A stretch of 64,000 nucleotides of DNA from Pseudomonas sp. p1(2021b). GTDB lineage: Bacteria > Pseudomonadota > Gammaproteobacteria > Pseudomonadales > Pseudomonadaceae. Position 1 is the first letter of the stretch. Each line of letters starts with the position of its first letter. The translations under genes and the position numbers were made by a program. The notes beneath the pieces are model-generated. The model had not been told where the DNA came from, did no database searches, and saw only the letters and a program-made list of their open reading frames with translations. Location: positions 445,001 to 509,000 of the forward strand of contig NZ_CP083746.1 of the NCBI RefSeq assembly GCF_020151015.1, in the 5' to 3' direction. This document shows positions 24,416 to 34,388 of the stretch, piece by piece.

Positions 24416-24711
24416 ACCAGGAACGCGTATTTAAAGTCCTCCTTGGCCCGCACGTTTCCGAGAAGGCTACCGTTCTGGCTGAGAAGAAAGGCCAGTTCGT
24501 ATTCAAGGTTGCTACTGACGCAACCAAGCTGGAAATCAAGAAAGCTGTCGAAGGCCTGTTCAACGTAAAAGTTGAAAACGTGTCGACTGTCAACGTCCTG
24601 GGTAAAACCAAGCGTACCGCACGTGGTCTGGGCAAGCGTAATGACTGGAAGAAGGCGATCGTCTCCCTTCAGCCAGGCCAAGATCTCGATTTCAGCAGCA
24701 GTGCTGAGTAA
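24412..24711 (+). CDS. rplW: 50S ribosomal protein L23
   Basis: 99 aa. L23 sits at the tunnel exit and docks trigger factor and SRP. It begins [20 protein letters not shown]. The overlap with rplD implies translational coupling. Confidence 0.98.
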   Translation: MNQERVFKVLLGPHVSEKATVLAEKKGQFVFKVATDATKLEIKKAVEGLFNVKVENVSTVNVLGKTKRTARGLGKRNDWKKAIVSLQPGQDLDFSSSAE

Positions 24712-24725
24712 GGAAGGGGTGCATC

Positions 24726-25550
24726 ATGGCAATCGTTAAATGCAAACCGACTTCCCCTGGCCGCCGTTTCGTGGTCAAGGTGGTCAACAAGGAGCTGCAC
24801 AAAGGCGCTCCTCACGCACCGCTGATCGAGAAGAAATCGAAGTCTGGTGGTCGTAACAACAATGGCCGCATCACCACTCGTCACGTTGGTGGTGGCCATA
24901 AGCAGCATTACCGTCTGGTCGACTTCCGTCGCAACGACAAAGATGGCATCCCAGCCACTGTCGAGCGTATCGAATACGACCCGAACCGTACTGCTCACAT
25001 CGCCCTGCTGTGCTACGCAGACGGCGAGCGTCGCTACATCATCGCCCCTAAAGGCGTTGTTGCCGGTGACCAGCTGATCGCAGGTGCTCTGGCCCCAATC
25101 AAGGCCGGTAACACCCTGCAGCTGCGCAACATTCCAGTAGGTAGCACCATTCACGGCATCGAACTGAAGCCGGGCAAAGGTGCTCAGATCGCTCGTTCCG
25201 CTGGTGCTTCGGCTCAGCTGATCGCTCGTGAAGGCGCTTACGTGACCCTGCGTCTGCGCTCTGGTGAAATGCGTAAAGTACTGGCCGAGTGCCGTGCGAC
25301 CCTGGGCGAAGTCTCGAACTCCGAGCACAGCCTGCGCTCGCTGGGTAAAGCTGGTGCCAAACGCTGGCGCGGCGTTCGCCCAACCGTTCGTGGTGTTGCC
25401 ATGAACCCGGTTGACCACCCGCATGGTGGTGGTGAAGGTCGTACCTCCGGTGGTCGTCATCCGGTATCGCCATGGGGCTTCCCGACCAAGGGTGCGAAGA
25501 CCCGTGGTAATAAGCGTACCGACAACATGATCGTCCGTCGTCGCAAGTAA
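24726..25550 (+). CDS. rplB: 50S ribosomal protein L2
   Basis: 274 aa, the largest 50S protein of the operon, needed for subunit association and peptidyl transfer. The conserved histidine segment [15 protein letters not shown] (near residue 224) is intact. Highly basic C-terminus. It lies 14 bases after rplW. Confidence 0.98.
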   Translation: MAIVKCKPTSPGRRFVVKVVNKELHKGAPHAPLIEKKSKSGGRNNNGRITTRHVGGGHKQHYRLVDFRRNDKDGIPATVERIEYDPNRTAHIALLCYADGERRYIIAPKGVVAGDQLIAGALAPIKAGNTLQLRNIPVGSTIHGIELKPGKGAQIARSAGASAQLIAREGAYVTLRLRSGEMRKVLAECRATLGEVSNSEHSLRSLGKAGAKRWRGVRPTVRGVAMNPVDHPHGGGEGRTSGGRHPVSPWGFPTKGAKTRGNKRTDNMIVRRRK

Positions 25551-25566
25551 CTAGAGGGATACGACA

Positions 25567-25842
25567 GTGCCACGTTCTCTGAAAAAAGGTCCTTTTATCG
25601 ATCTTCACCTTCTGAAGAAGATCGAAGTGGCGGTGGAGAAGAACGATCGCAAGCCAGTGAAAACCTGGTCGCGCCGTTCGATGATCCTGCCACAAATGGT
25701 CGGTCTGACCATCGCGGTACACAACGGTCGCCAGCATGTCCCCGTTCTCGTGAACGAAGACATGGTCGGCCACAAACTGGGCGAGTTCGCCGGTACCCGC
25801 ACCTATCGCGGGCACGTGGCTGACAAGAAAGCCAAGCGTTAA
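25567..25842 (+). CDS. rpsS: 30S ribosomal protein S19
   Basis: 91 aa protein of the 30S head that pairs with S13. The start is GTG (gtgccacgttct, product [12 protein letters not shown]), with agaggg upstream. GRQHVPVLV and GEFAPTR-type segment [12 protein letters not shown] are present. Confidence 0.98.
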
Positions 25843-25853
25843 GGGGTAAGGAA

Positions 25854-26186
25854 ATGGAAGTAGCCGCTAAGTTGTCGGGCGCTCGAATCTCCGCCCAGAA
25901 AGCCCGCTTGGTCGCCGACCAGATCCGCGGGAAGAAGGTGGGCGAAGCGCTCAACCTGTTGGCCTTCAGCAGCAAAAAAGCCGCTGAAATCATGAAGAAA
26001 GTCCTCGAGTCGGCCGTTGCCAACGCCGAACACAACGAAGGCGCAGACGTTGATGACCTGAAGGTCTCCACCGTCTTCGTCAACGAAGGGCGTTCGCTGA
26101 AGCGCATCATGCCGCGTGCCAAAGGCCGCGCTGATCGCATCGTCAAGCGGTCTTGCCATATCACTGTCAAGGTTGCGGACAAGTAA
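25854..26186 (+). CDS. rplV: 50S ribosomal protein L22
   Basis: 110 aa. Its beta-hairpin reaches the tunnel constriction near the macrolide site ([18 protein letters not shown], about 82-99, no deletion seen). Starts [20 protein letters not shown]. 13 bases precede rpsC. Confidence 0.98.
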
Positions 26187-26199
26187 CGGAGTCGATCAG

Positions 26200-26886
26200 A
26201 TGGGTCAGAAAGTACATCCCACTGGCATTCGCCTGGGAATCGTCAAGGAGCACACCTCCGTCTGGTATGCAGACGGCGCTACTTACGCAGATTACCTGTT
26301 GAAGGATCTGAAAACGCGTGAGTACCTCCAGGACAAACTAAAAAGCGCGTCCGTAAGCCGTATCGATATTCATCGTCCGGCTCAAACTGCACGCATCACC
26401 ATCCACACCGCTCGTCCCGGTATCGTTATCGGCAAGAAGGGTGAGGACGTTGAGAAGCTGCGTCAGGACCTGACCAAGCAGATGGGTGTGCCTGTGCACA
26501 TCAACATCGAAGAGATCCGCAAGCCGGAACTCGACGCTATGCTGGTTGCCCAGAGCGTAGCTCAGCAGCTGGAGCGCCGCGTAATGTTCCGTCGCGCCAT
26601 GAAGCGCGCCGTACAGAACGCCATGCGTATTGGTGCCAAGGGCATCAAGATCCAGGTGAGCGGTCGTCTCGGCGGTGCCGAGATCGCACGTACCGAGTGG
26701 TATCGCGAAGGTCGTGTGCCCCTGCACACCCTGCGTGCCGATATCGACTACAACACCTACGAAGCTCACACCACCTACGGTGTGATCGGTGTGAAGGTTT
26801 GGATCTTCAAAGGCGAAGTGATTGGTGGTCGCCAGGAAGAGCTGAAGCCGCAAGCACCAGCGCCTCGTAAAAAAGCTGCTAAGTAA
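26200..26886 (+). CDS. rpsC: 30S ribosomal protein S3
   Basis: 228 aa. S3 forms part of the mRNA entry helicase. The KH domain motif [16 protein letters not shown] is near residue 73. The start at 26200 gives the standard [16 protein letters not shown]; the frame stays open upstream into rplV, but that extension is not S3-like. Confidence 0.97.
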   Translation: MGQKVHPTGIRLGIVKEHTSVWYADGATYADYLLKDLKTREYLQDKLKSASVSRIDIHRPAQTARITIHTARPGIVIGKKGEDVEKLRQDLTKQMGVPVHINIEEIRKPELDAMLVAQSVAQQLERRVMFRRAMKRAVQNAMRIGAKGIKIQVSGRLGGAEIARTEWYREGRVPLHTLRADIDYNTYEAHTTYGVIGVKVWIFKGEVIGGRQEELKPQAPAPRKKAAK

Positions 26887-26898
26887 GGGGTACGCCAA

Positions 26899-27312
26899 AT
26901 GTTGCAACCAAAGCGTACAAAATTCCGCAAGCAGATGACCGGCCACAACCGTGGTCTGGCACTGCGCGGTAGCAAGGTCAGCTTCGGCGAATTCGCCCTG
27001 AAGGCTGTTGCTCGCGGTCGTCTCACCGCCCGTCAGATCGAGTCGGCACGTCGTGCCCTGACCCGTCACGTAAAACGTGGCGGCAAGATCTGGATCCGTG
27101 TATTCCCGGACAAGCCGGTTACCAAGAAGCCTCTCGAGGTTCGTATGGGTAAAGGTAAGGGTTCCGTTGAGTACTGGGTTGCCCAGATCCAGCCAGGCAA
27201 GGTCCTGTACGAGATCGAGGGTGTTTCTGAAGAGCTGGCGCGTGAGGCCTTCGCCCTGGCTGCTGCAAAGCTGCCACTCGCCACCTCCTTTGTTAAGCGG
27301 ACGGTGATGTGA
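26899..27312 (+). CDS. rplP: 50S ribosomal protein L16
   Basis: 137 aa, near the A-site tRNA elbow. It begins [20 protein letters not shown]. Arg residues in [15 protein letters not shown] (near 75-90) include the site that is hydroxylated in E. coli. The stop shares one base with the rpmC start. Confidence 0.98.
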
Positions 27313-27503
27313 TGAAAGCGAATGAACTTCGTGAAAAATCGGCACAGCAGCTGAACGAGCAACTGCTCGGCTTGCTGCGCGACCAGTTCAATCTGCGTAT
27401 GCAGAAAGCAACTGGCCAGTTGGGGCAGTCGCACCTGCTCTCGCAAGTTAAGCGTGACATCGCTCGCGTGAAAACTGTGCTCAACCAGCAGGCAGGTAAG
27501 TGA
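27312..27503 (+). CDS. rpmC: 50S ribosomal protein L29
   Basis: 63 aa, at the tunnel exit beside L23. The start is the ATG overlapping the rplP stop (tgATG); a preceding GTG would only add one Met. Helical hairpin sequence [18 protein letters not shown]. Confidence 0.97.
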
Positions 27504-27505
27504 TC

Positions 27506-27772
27506 ATGGCTGAAGCTGAAAAAACCGTCCGTACGCTGACTGGCCGTGTCGTCAGCGACAAAATGGACAAGACCATCACCGTTCTGATCGAGCGTCGCGT
27601 CAAGCACCCGATCTACGGTAAATACGTTAAGCGTTCGACTAAGCTGCACGCGCACGACGAGACCAACCAGTGCAAGATCGGCGACAAGGTTTCCATTCGC
27701 GAAACCCGTCCGCTGGCCAAGACCAAGTCCTGGGCACTGGTTGAAGTCCTCGAACGCGCTGTTGAAGTCTAA
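27506..27772 (+). CDS. rpsQ: 30S ribosomal protein S17
   Basis: 88 aa 16S-binding OB-fold protein. The start at 27506 ([16 protein letters not shown]) is preferred over a GTG two codons upstream. The signature [18 protein letters not shown] is intact. It follows rpmC by 2 bases. Confidence 0.97.
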   Translation: MAEAEKTVRTLTGRVVSDKMDKTITVLIERRVKHPIYGKYVKRSTKLHAHDETNQCKIGDKVSIRETRPLAKTKSWALVEVLERAVEV

Positions 27773-27795
27773 GGGCGAAGGGTCGGAGAAATTTT

Positions 27796-28164
27796 ATGAT
27801 TCAGACTCAATCCATGCTCGATGTGGCCGATAACAGCGGCGCTCGTCGCGTCATGTGCATCAAGGTGCTCGGCGGTTCCCACCGCCGTTACGCCGGTATC
27901 GGTGACATCATCAAAGTTACCGTCAAGGAAGCTATTCCTCGCGGTAAGGTCAAAAAAGGCCAGGTGATGACTGCTGTTGTCGTCCGTACCCGTCACGGTG
28001 TACGTCGCGCTGACGGTTCCATCATTCGTTTCGACGGCAACGCTGCTGTTCTGCTGAACACCAAGCAAGAGCCGATCGGCACTCGCATCTTCGGGCCAGT
28101 GACCCGTGAACTTCGTACCGAGAAGTTCATGAAGATCGTCTCGCTCGCCCCTGAAGTGCTCTAA
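27796..28164 (+). CDS. rplN: 50S ribosomal protein L14
   Basis: 122 aa, at the subunit interface; it is the docking site of the silencing factor RsfS. It begins [20 protein letters not shown] and is highly conserved. Together with rplX it opens the spc part of the cluster; I see no internal promoter before it. Confidence 0.98.
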   Translation: MIQTQSMLDVADNSGARRVMCIKVLGGSHRRYAGIGDIIKVTVKEAIPRGKVKKGQVMTAVVVRTRHGVRRADGSIIRFDGNAAVLLNTKQEPIGTRIFGPVTRELRTEKFMKIVSLAPEVL

Positions 28165-28175
28165 GGAGATCCGAC

Positions 28176-28490
28176 ATGCAAAAGATTCGTCGTGACGACG
28201 AGATCATCGTGATCGCCGGCAAGGACAAAGGTAAGCGCGGTAAGGTGCTGAAGGTGCTCGCTGACAACCGTCTGGTTGTTGGCGGTGTCAACCTGGTCAA
28301 GCGTCATACCAAGCCTAACCCGATGGCGGGCGTCCAGGGCGGTATCGTCGAAAAAGAAGCGCCTCTGCACGCTTCCAACGTTGCCATTTTCAATGGTGAA
28401 ACCAACAAGGCTGACCGCGTTGGCTTCAAGGTTGAAGACGGCAAGAAAATTCGTGTCTTCAAGTCGACCCAGAAAGCGGTTGATGCTTGA
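28176..28490 (+). CDS. rplX: 50S ribosomal protein L24
   Basis: 104 aa assembly-initiating protein with an N-terminal KOW motif ([20 protein letters not shown], about 7-26). A good aggag lies before the ATG. In E. coli the S8 autoregulatory site is around the rplX-rplE junction; the 20-base gap here was not resolved as such a site. Confidence 0.98.
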   Translation: MQKIRRDDEIIVIAGKDKGKRGKVLKVLADNRLVVGGVNLVKRHTKPNPMAGVQGGIVEKEAPLHASNVAIFNGETNKADRVGFKVEDGKKIRVFKSTQKAVDA

Positions 28491-28510
28491 ACACTGCTAG
28501 GTAGAAGACA

Positions 28511-29050
28511 ATGGCACGACTGAAAGAGATTTACCGGAACGAAATCGCTCCCAAGCTTAAGGAAGAACTTAAGCTGGCGAACGTGATGGAAGTTCCTCGC
28601 GTAACCAAGATCACCCTGAACATGGGTCTGGGCGAAGCGGTCGGTGACAAGAAAGTCATCGAGAACGCCGTTGCCGACCTGGAAAAGATCACCGGTCAAA
28701 AGCCGGTCGTGACTTTCGCTCGCAAGTCGATTGCGGGTTTCAAGGTTCGTGAAGGTTGGCCGATCGGCGTCAAGGTAACCCTGCGCCGCGATCGTATGTA
28801 CGAATTCCTGGACCGCCTGCTGGCGATCTCCCTGCCTCGGGTTCGCGACTTCCGCGGCCTGAATGCCAAGTCCTTCGATGGTCGTGGCAACTACAGCATG
28901 GGCGTGAAAGAGCAGATCATCTTCCCGGAAATCGACTACGACAAGATCGATGCTCTGCGCGGTCTGGACATCACCCTGACCACCACTGCTCGTACGGATG
29001 ACGAAGGCCGCGCCCTGCTGCGTGCTTTCAAATTCCCGTTCCGCAACTGA
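28511..29050 (+). CDS. rplE: 50S ribosomal protein L5
   Basis: 179 aa. L5 binds 5S rRNA and contacts P-site tRNA and S13 (bridge B1b). Begins [38 protein letters not shown] near residue 127 is the family signature. Confidence 0.98.
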   Translation: MARLKEIYRNEIAPKLKEELKLANVMEVPRVTKITLNMGLGEAVGDKKVIENAVADLEKITGQKPVVTFARKSIAGFKVREGWPIGVKVTLRRDRMYEFLDRLLAISLPRVRDFRGLNAKSFDGRGNYSMGVKEQIIFPEIDYDKIDALRGLDITLTTTARTDDEGRALLRAFKFPFRN

Positions 29051-29063
29051 TTGGAGTAGGAAA

Positions 29064-29369
29064 ATGGCCAAGAAGAGCATGAAAAACCGCGAGCTGAAGC
29101 GTCAGCTCACGGTAGCCAAGTACGCTAAGAAGCGCGCTGAGCTGAAAGCGACCATCGTCAACCTGAACGCTTCTCCTGAAGAGCGTTTCGCTGCCGTAGT
29201 CGCTCTGCAGAAGCAGCCGCGTGACGCTAGCGCCTCGCGCCTGCGTAACCGTTGCCGCCTGACCGGTCGTCCTCACGGTGTATACCGTAAGTTCGGCCTG
29301 GGCCGTAACATGCTGCGTCAAGCTGCAATGCGTGGTGACGTACCAGGTCTGGTCAAGGCCTCCTGGTAA
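29064..29369 (+). CDS. rpsN: 30S ribosomal protein S14, zinc-independent form
   Basis: 101 aa. This is the long form without the CxxC-CxxC zinc ribbon of the short type; the conserved [17 protein letters not shown] is present. The start at 29064 ([14 protein letters not shown]) follows ggagtaggaaa. It is the last gene before a terminator that divides the spc cluster. Confidence 0.97.
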   Translation: MAKKSMKNRELKRQLTVAKYAKKRAELKATIVNLNASPEERFAAVVALQKQPRDASASRLRNRCRLTGRPHGVYRKFGLGRNMLRQAAMRGDVPGLVKASW

Positions 29370-29432
29370 TCGCTGCCGGTGTAGTCCCGACGGAAGGGGA
29401 GCAATCTTCCGACCGTCGGTGGTCTCGCCAAC

Positions 29433-29463
29433 AAACAAGCCCCTATATGGGGCTTGTTTCGTT
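29433..29463 (+). terminator. Intrinsic terminator splitting the spc cluster
   Basis: aaacaagcccc (29433-29443) pairs perfectly with ggggcttgttt (29449-29459) over tatat, then cgttt. The last six bases of the 3' arm are also the -35 box of the next promoter. It lies 63 bases after rpsN. Confidence 0.85.
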
Positions 29464-29482
29464 TCTGTCTTGTGTCTAGAAT
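29454..29482 (+). promoter_or_regulatory. Promoter for rpsH-rplF-...-secY-rpmJ
   Basis: TTGTTT (29454-29459), a 17-base spacer and TAGAAT (29477-29482). The -35 is embedded in the 3' arm of the terminator stem. The predicted start is near 29489, with a leader of about 90 bases. Confidence 0.75.
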
Positions 29483-29490
29483 GACCGGCT

Positions 29491-29528
29491 CACCTGAGCC
29501 CGGGTTTTTTACCCTGCCCGCTCGGGTG
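29491..29528 (+). promoter_or_regulatory. Compound hairpin at the 5' end of the rpsH leader
   Basis: cacctgagc (29491-29499) pairs with gctcgggtg (29520-29528); inside, gggt pairs with accc around a T5 loop. It starts within a few bases of the predicted transcript start, so it could protect the 5' end or bind a ribosomal protein such as S8. Function is inference. Confidence 0.55.
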
Positions 29529-29578
29529 GTTGTGATAGCCGCAAGGCTAATAATTCTTGTATCAGGAGCATCTAGCCC

Positions 29579-29971
29579 ATGAGTATGCAGGACCCGTTAG
29601 CGGACATGCTAACTCGCATCCGTAATGCCCAGATGGCTGAAAAGTCCGTCGTAAGCATGCCTTCCTCCACCCTGAAGGTCGCGGTTGCCAAAGTTCTGAA
29701 GGACGAAGGTTACATCGCTGGCTACCAGGTCAGTGGCGAAGCCAAACCCTCCCTGTCGATCGAACTGAAGTACTTCGAAGGCCGTCCGGTCATCGAGGAA
29801 CTGAAGCGCTCCAGCCGTCCAGGCCTGCGCCAGTACAAGTCCGTCGCAGACCTGCCGAAAGTACGTGGCGGCCTGGGCGTGTCTATTGTCTCCACCAACA
29901 AAGGTGTGATGACTGATCGCGCTGCGCGCGCTGCCGGTGTTGGCGGCGAAGTTCTGTGCACAGTGTTCTAA
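29579..29971 (+). CDS. rpsH: 30S ribosomal protein S8
   Basis: 130 aa central-domain 16S binder and, in E. coli, the repressor of the spc operon. It begins [21 protein letters not shown]-terminal [21 protein letters not shown] is typical. Here it is the first gene of a new transcription unit. Confidence 0.98.
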   Translation: MSMQDPLADMLTRIRNAQMAEKSVVSMPSSTLKVAVAKVLKDEGYIAGYQVSGEAKPSLSIELKYFEGRPVIEELKRSSRPGLRQYKSVADLPKVRGGLGVSIVSTNKGVMTDRAARAAGVGGEVLCTVF

Positions 29972-29983
29972 GGGGAGATAGGC

Positions 29984-30517
29984 ATGTCTCGCGTCGCTAA
30001 GAACCCCGTTAAGCTGCCTTCCGGCGTCGAAGTCAAATTCGCCGGACAGCAGCTTTCGGTGAAGGGTGCCAAGGGCACTCTCGAACTGAACGTTCACTCG
30101 TCTGTTGAAATCACCCAGGAAGCTGGTGAGCTGCGTTTCGCCGCTCGCAACGGTGACCAGCAAGCTCGCGCCATGGCCGGTACTACCCGTGCTCTGGTGA
30201 ACAACATGGTCCAGGGCGTAAGCCAAGGCTTCGAGCGCAAGCTCCAGCTGATCGGTGTTGGTTACAAGGCACAGGCCAAGGGCAGCGTCCTGAACCTGGC
30301 TCTGGGCTTCTCGCACCCAGTGGACTACGAACTGCCAGCCGGCATCACCGCTGAAACCCCCAGCCAGACCGACATCCTGATCAAGGGTATCGACAAGCAG
30401 CTGGTTGGTCAGGTGGCCGCTGAAATCCGCGACTTCCGTCCGCCAGAGCCTTACAAAGGCAAGGGTGTGCGTTACGCGGACGAAGTAGTCCGTCGTAAAG
30501 AAGCCAAGAAGAAGTAG
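29984..30517 (+). CDS. rplF: 50S ribosomal protein L6
   Basis: 177 aa, at the base of the L7/L12 stalk, formed by two related alpha-beta domains. The C-terminal signature [15 protein letters not shown] (about 151-165) is intact. It follows rpsH by 12 bases with ggggag upstream. Confidence 0.98.
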   Translation: MSRVAKNPVKLPSGVEVKFAGQQLSVKGAKGTLELNVHSSVEITQEAGELRFAARNGDQQARAMAGTTRALVNNMVQGVSQGFERKLQLIGVGYKAQAKGSVLNLALGFSHPVDYELPAGITAETPSQTDILIKGIDKQLVGQVAAEIRDFRPPEPYKGKGVRYADEVVRRKEAKKK

Positions 30518-30527
30518 GGCCTAGCAA

Positions 30528-30878
30528 ATGACCGACAAAAAAGTTACTCGACTGCGTCGCGCTCGCAAAGCACGCCTGAAAATGCACGAACTCGAAGTCG
30601 TGCGTCTGTGCGTGTTCCGCTCCTCGCAGCACATCTACGCCCAGGTCATTTCGGCCGACGGCAGCAAGGTTCTGGCAAGCGCCTCGACCTTGGACAAAGA
30701 ACTGCGTGATGGCGCCACCGGCAACATCGACGCGGCCACTAAGGTTGGCAAGCTGGTAGCTGAGCGTGCGAAAGCCGCCGGTGTATCTCAAGTTGCCTTT
30801 GACCGTTCCGGCTTCAAGTACCACGGCCGCGTCAAGGCGCTGGCTGATGCTGCTCGTGAAGGCGGGCTGGAGTTCTAA
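30528..30878 (+). CDS. rplR: 50S ribosomal protein L18
   Basis: 116 aa. L18 carries 5S rRNA into the 50S with L5. Basic N-terminus ([15 protein letters not shown]) and C-terminal [25 protein letters not shown] end. It lies 10 bases after rplF. Confidence 0.98.
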   Translation: MTDKKVTRLRRARKARLKMHELEVVRLCVFRSSQHIYAQVISADGSKVLASASTLDKELRDGATGNIDAATKVGKLVAERAKAAGVSQVAFDRSGFKYHGRVKALADAAREGGLEF

Positions 30879-30881
30879 GTT

Positions 30882-31382
30882 ATGGCAAATAACGATCAAA
30901 AGCGCGACGAAGGCTACATCGAGAAGCTGGTTCAAGTTAACCGCGTAGCTAAAACCGTTAAAGGCGGCCGTATCTTCACCTTCACCGCGCTGACCGTGGT
31001 AGGTGACGGCAAGGGCCGTGTTGGTTTCGGCCGTGGCAAATCGCGCGAAGTACCTGCCGCGATCCAGAAAGCCATGGAAGCTGCCCGTCGCAACATGATT
31101 CAAGTCGACCTGAAGGGCACCACCCTGCAGTACGCCACCAAGGCCGCTCACGGCGCCTCGAAGGTCTACATGCAGCCTGCCTCGGAAGGTACCGGTATCA
31201 TCGCCGGCGGCGCAATGCGTGCTGTCCTGGAAGTTGCTGGTGTCCAGAACGTTCTGGCCAAGTGCTACGGTTCGACCAACCCAGTGAACGTGGTTTATGC
31301 CACCTTCAAGGGTCTGAAAGCCATGCAATCTCCTGAGTCCATTGCTGCCAAGCGCGGCAAGAGCGTTGAGGAGATCATCTGA
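30882..31382 (+). CDS. rpsE: 30S ribosomal protein S5
   Basis: 166 aa. S5 helps decoding accuracy and the mRNA entry helicase. Its double-stranded RNA-binding loop reads [15 protein letters not shown] (about 20-34), the place of spectinomycin and ram mutations; no change is apparent. rpmD starts 2 bases later. Confidence 0.98.
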   Translation: MANNDQKRDEGYIEKLVQVNRVAKTVKGGRIFTFTALTVVGDGKGRVGFGRGKSREVPAAIQKAMEAARRNMIQVDLKGTTLQYATKAAHGASKVYMQPASEGTGIIAGGAMRAVLEVAGVQNVLAKCYGSTNPVNVVYATFKGLKAMQSPESIAAKRGKSVEEII

Positions 31383-31384
31383 TC

Positions 31385-31561
31385 ATGGCAACTGTAAAAG
31401 TAACGCTGATCAAAAGCACCGCCGGCCGCCTGCCTAACCACAAACTGTGCGTTAAAGGCCTGGGTCTGCGTCGCATCGGTCACACTGTAGAAGTCCAGGA
31501 TACTCCCGAAAACCGCGGGATGATCAACAAGGCTTACTACATGCTGAAGGTCGAGGGTTAA
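31385..31561 (+). CDS. rpmD: 50S ribosomal protein L30
   Basis: 58 aa. The translation starts [20 protein letters not shown] and has [20 protein letters not shown] near residue 28. It fills the gap between rpsE and rplO exactly, with 2- and 3-base spacers. Length is usual for the family. Confidence 0.97.
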   Translation: MATVKVTLIKSTAGRLPNHKLCVKGLGLRRIGHTVEVQDTPENRGMINKAYYMLKVEG

Positions 31562-31564
31562 TCG

Positions 31565-31999
31565 ATGAAACTCAATGATCTGAGTCCAGCGCCGGGTTCC
31601 CGTCGCGAGAAGCATCGTCCGGGTCGTGGTATCGGTAGCGGTTTGGGCAAGACTGGTGGCCGTGGCCACAAAGGTCAGACCTCCCGTTCCGGTGGTTCGA
31701 TCGCTCCGGGCTTCGAAGGCGGTCAACAGCCGCTGCACCGTCGTCTGCCGAAGTTCGGCTTCGTTTCCCTGAAAGCCATGGACCGCGCCGAAGTGCGTCT
31801 GTCCGAGCTGGCCAAGGTGGAAGGCGACGTGATCTCCGTGCAATCCCTGAAGGATGCCAACGTGATCGGCCAGCACGTACAGCGCGTGAAAATCATGCTG
31901 TCGGGCGAAGTCACTCGCGCAGTCACCATCAAGGGTATCGCAGCCACCAAGGGTGCGCGTGCGGCTATCGAAGCAGCTGGCGGCAAGTTCGAGGAATAA
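31565..31999 (+). CDS. rplO: 50S ribosomal protein L15
   Basis: 144 aa late-assembly 50S protein. Glycine-rich N-terminal arm ([20 protein letters not shown], about 19-38). It directly abuts secY: stop at 31997-31999, next ATG at 32000. Confidence 0.98.
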   Translation: MKLNDLSPAPGSRREKHRPGRGIGSGLGKTGGRGHKGQTSRSGGSIAPGFEGGQQPLHRRLPKFGFVSLKAMDRAEVRLSELAKVEGDVISVQSLKDANVIGQHVQRVKIMLSGEVTRAVTIKGIAATKGARAAIEAAGGKFEE

Positions 32000-33331
32000 A
32001 TGGCTAAGCAAGGTGCTCTCTCTTCGCTCGGAAAGGGCGGGATGTCGGAACTCTGGGCTCGTCTGCGCTTTCTGTTCATGGCGATCATCGTCTATCGGAT
32101 CGGCGCGCATATCCCGGTGCCTGGCATCAACCCGGACCGTCTGGCGGATCTGTTTCGGCAGAATGAGGGGACCATTCTTAGCTTGTTCAACATGTTTTCC
32201 GGTGGCGCGCTGGAGCGCATGAGCATTTTTGCACTGGGGATCATGCCGTACATTTCGGCGTCGATCATCATGCAGCTCATGACCGCGGTCAGCCCGCAAC
32301 TGGAGCAGTTGAAGAAGGAAGGTGAAGCTGGCCGTCGCAAGATCAGCCAGTACACCCGCTACGGCACCGTTATCCTGGCACTGGTTCAAGCCATTGGCAT
32401 GTCCATTGGCCTGGCCAACCAGGGCGTGGCGTTTTCTGTTGGCCTGGGCTTCCATGTTGTCGCCGTTGCCACTTTCGTGGCCGGCGCGATGTTCATGATG
32501 TGGCTGGGCGAGCAGATCACCGAGCGCGGTGTGGGCAACGGTATCTCGATGTTGATCTTCGCGGGTATCGTTGCCGGTCTTCCGAGAGCAATCGGGCAGT
32601 CTTTCGAGTCTGCGCGTACAGGCGATATCAATATTTTCGCCCTGGTCGCTATCGGTTTGCTTGCAGTAGCGATTATCGGCTTCGTGGTGTTCATCGAGCG
32701 TGGTCAGCGTCGTATCGCCGTTCACTACGCCAAGCGTCAGCAGGGCCGCAAGGTCTTTGCCGCGCAGACCAGCCACTTGCCGCTCAAGGTGAACATGGCA
32801 GGGGTTATCCCGGCCATTTTCGCCAGCAGCATTCTGCTGTTCCCGGCTTCGCTGGGTGCCTGGTTCGGTCAGTCCGAGGGTATGGGCTGGCTGCAGGACA
32901 TCTCGCAGTCGATCGCTCCTGGTCAGCCGTTGAACATTTTGCTGTTTAGTGCAGGGATCATTTTCTTCTGCTTCTTCTATACAGCGCTGATGTTCAACCC
33001 GAAAGACGTAGCGGAAAACCTGAAGAAGTCCGGTGCCTTTATTCCGGGTATCCGTCCTGGTGAGCAGTCGGCACGCTATATTGATGGCGTTCTGACCCGT
33101 CTGACCATGTTCGGTGCTCTTTACATGATGGCCGTCTGCCTTCTGCCCCAGTTCCTGGTGGTGGCAGCAAACGTGCCGTTCTACCTTGGCGGGACCTCGT
33201 TGCTGATTGTGGTAGTGGTTGTGATGGACTTCATGTCCCAAGTACAATCGCACCTCGTTTCGCACCAGTACGAATCCCTGATGAAGAAAGCCAACCTGAA
33301 AGGCTACGGTGGCAGCGGTCTGCTGCGCTGA
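32000..33331 (+). CDS. secY: Protein translocase channel subunit SecY
   Basis: 443 aa, ten predicted membrane helices forming the Sec channel with SecE (6206) and SecG (not in the window). The N-terminal [14 protein letters not shown] and the plug/TM2 region [14 protein letters not shown] (near residue 80) are typical. Cytoplasmic loop with [17 protein letters not shown] contacts SecA and the ribosome. Translation is probably coupled to rplO. Confidence 0.98.
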   Translation: MAKQGALSSLGKGGMSELWARLRFLFMAIIVYRIGAHIPVPGINPDRLADLFRQNEGTILSLFNMFSGGALERMSIFALGIMPYISASIIMQLMTAVSPQLEQLKKEGEAGRRKISQYTRYGTVILALVQAIGMSIGLANQGVAFSVGLGFHVVAVATFVAGAMFMMWLGEQITERGVGNGISMLIFAGIVAGLPRAIGQSFESARTGDINIFALVAIGLLAVAIIGFVVFIERGQRRIAVHYAKRQQGRKVFAAQTSHLPLKVNMAGVIPAIFASSILLFPASLGAWFGQSEGMGWLQDISQSIAPGQPLNILLFSAGIIFFCFFYTALMFNPKDVAENLKKSGAFIPGIRPGEQSARYIDGVLTRLTMFGALYMMAVCLLPQFLVVAANVPFYLGGTSLLIVVVVVMDFMSQVQSHLVSHQYESLMKKANLKGYGGSGLLR

Positions 33332-33360
33332 TAGACCCCCTAAGGTTCGAGGAGTCGGTA

Positions 33361-33477
33361 ATGAAAGTTCGTGCATCGGTGAAAAAGCTGTGCCGCAACT
33401 GCAAGATCATTCGTCGCGAAGGTATCGTTCGCGTGATCTGCAGCGCGGAACCGCGTCACAAGCAGCGCCAAGGCTGA
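33361..33477 (+). CDS. rpmJ: 50S ribosomal protein L36, zinc-binding form
   Basis: 38 aa: [19 protein letters not shown] at the start. Cys11, Cys14, Cys27 and His33 form the zinc site of the C+ type. It has ggagtc upstream and ends the secY unit, 29 bases after secY. Confidence 0.97.
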   Translation: MKVRASVKKLCRNCKIIRREGIVRVICSAEPRHKQRQG

Positions 33478-33494
33478 GTGTGATCCGCGCTTCA

Positions 33495-33524
33495 AACCCA
33501 GCAGCTAGTGTGCTGCTGGGTTGA
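33495..33524 (+). terminator. Intrinsic terminator after rpmJ
   Basis: aacccagcagc pairs with gctgctgggtt over a short tagt-g loop. The following ttgattatt is only moderately T-rich. As at rpsN/rpsH, its end merges with the -35 of the next promoter. Confidence 0.7.
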
Positions 33525-33549
33525 TTATTCGTTTCTACAGCGATATTAT
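33521..33549 (+). promoter_or_regulatory. Alpha operon promoter
   Basis: TTGATT (33521-33526), a 17-base spacer and TATTAT (33544-33549). The transcript would start near 33556, leaving about 53 bases before rpsM where an S4-binding alpha-leader pseudoknot could sit; I could not fold it with certainty. Confidence 0.7.
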
Positions 33550-33608
33550 CTCGCGCCCTATTTCTTGGCTTCCGGGGCGTAGGTAGCTGTCAATTGGAGT
33601 CCCACTGA

Positions 33609-33965
33609 ATGGCCCGTATTGCAGGCGTCAACATTCCAGATAACAAGCACACTGTTATCTCGCTGACCTACATCTATGGTGTCGGTCGCACTACTGCACA
33701 GAAGATCTGTGCAGACGCTGGTGTAAACCCAGCCGCTAAGATCAAGGATCTGAGCGACGAGCAAATCGAAACCCTGCGTGGCGAAGTCGCGAAGATCACC
33801 ACCGAAGGTGATCTGCGTCGTGACATCAACATGAAGATCAAACGCTTGATGGACCTGGGTTGCTACCGCGGCCTGCGTCATCGTAAAGGTCTGCCGGTTC
33901 GCGGCCAGCGCACCAAGACCAACGCACGCACCCGTAAGGGCCCGCGTAAGCCGATCCGCAAGTAA
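33609..33965 (+). CDS. rpsM: 30S ribosomal protein S13
   Basis: 118 aa head protein contacting P-site tRNA and L5. Begins [19 protein letters not shown]; the basic C-terminal tail ([17 protein letters not shown]) reaches the P site. First gene of the alpha operon. Confidence 0.98.
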   Translation: MARIAGVNIPDNKHTVISLTYIYGVGRTTAQKICADAGVNPAAKIKDLSDEQIETLRGEVAKITTEGDLRRDINMKIKRLMDLGCYRGLRHRKGLPVRGQRTKTNARTRKGPRKPIRK

Positions 33966-33983
33966 TCGCCCAGGAATATAGAC

Positions 33984-34373
33984 ATGGCAAAACCTGCTGC
34001 TCGTCCTCGTAAAAAAGTCAAAAAGACAGTGGTTGATGGCATCGCCCACATCCATGCGTCTTTCAATAACACCATCGTGACCATCACCGACCGTCAGGGC
34101 AACGCTTTGTCCTGGGCGACCTCCGGTGGTTCGGGTTTCCGTGGTTCGCGCAAATCCACCCCGTTCGCAGCCCAGATCGCTGCTGAGCGTGCTGGTCAAG
34201 CTGCGCTGGAATATGGCCTGAAGAACCTCGACGTCAACGTCAAGGGCCCAGGTCCAGGTCGTGAGTCCGCCGTTCGTGCACTGAACAGCTGCGGCTACAA
34301 GATCGCCAGCATCACCGACGTGACGCCAATCCCGCACAACGGGTGCCGTCCGCCGAAGAAGCGTCGCGTGTAA
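33984..34373 (+). CDS. rpsK: 30S ribosomal protein S11
   Basis: 129 aa platform protein near the Shine-Dalgarno helix. It contains [20 protein letters not shown] (about 18-37) and ends in the basic PPKKRRV. It lies 18 bases after rpsM. Confidence 0.98.
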
Positions 34374-34388
34374 TCAGGAGACAGATAA

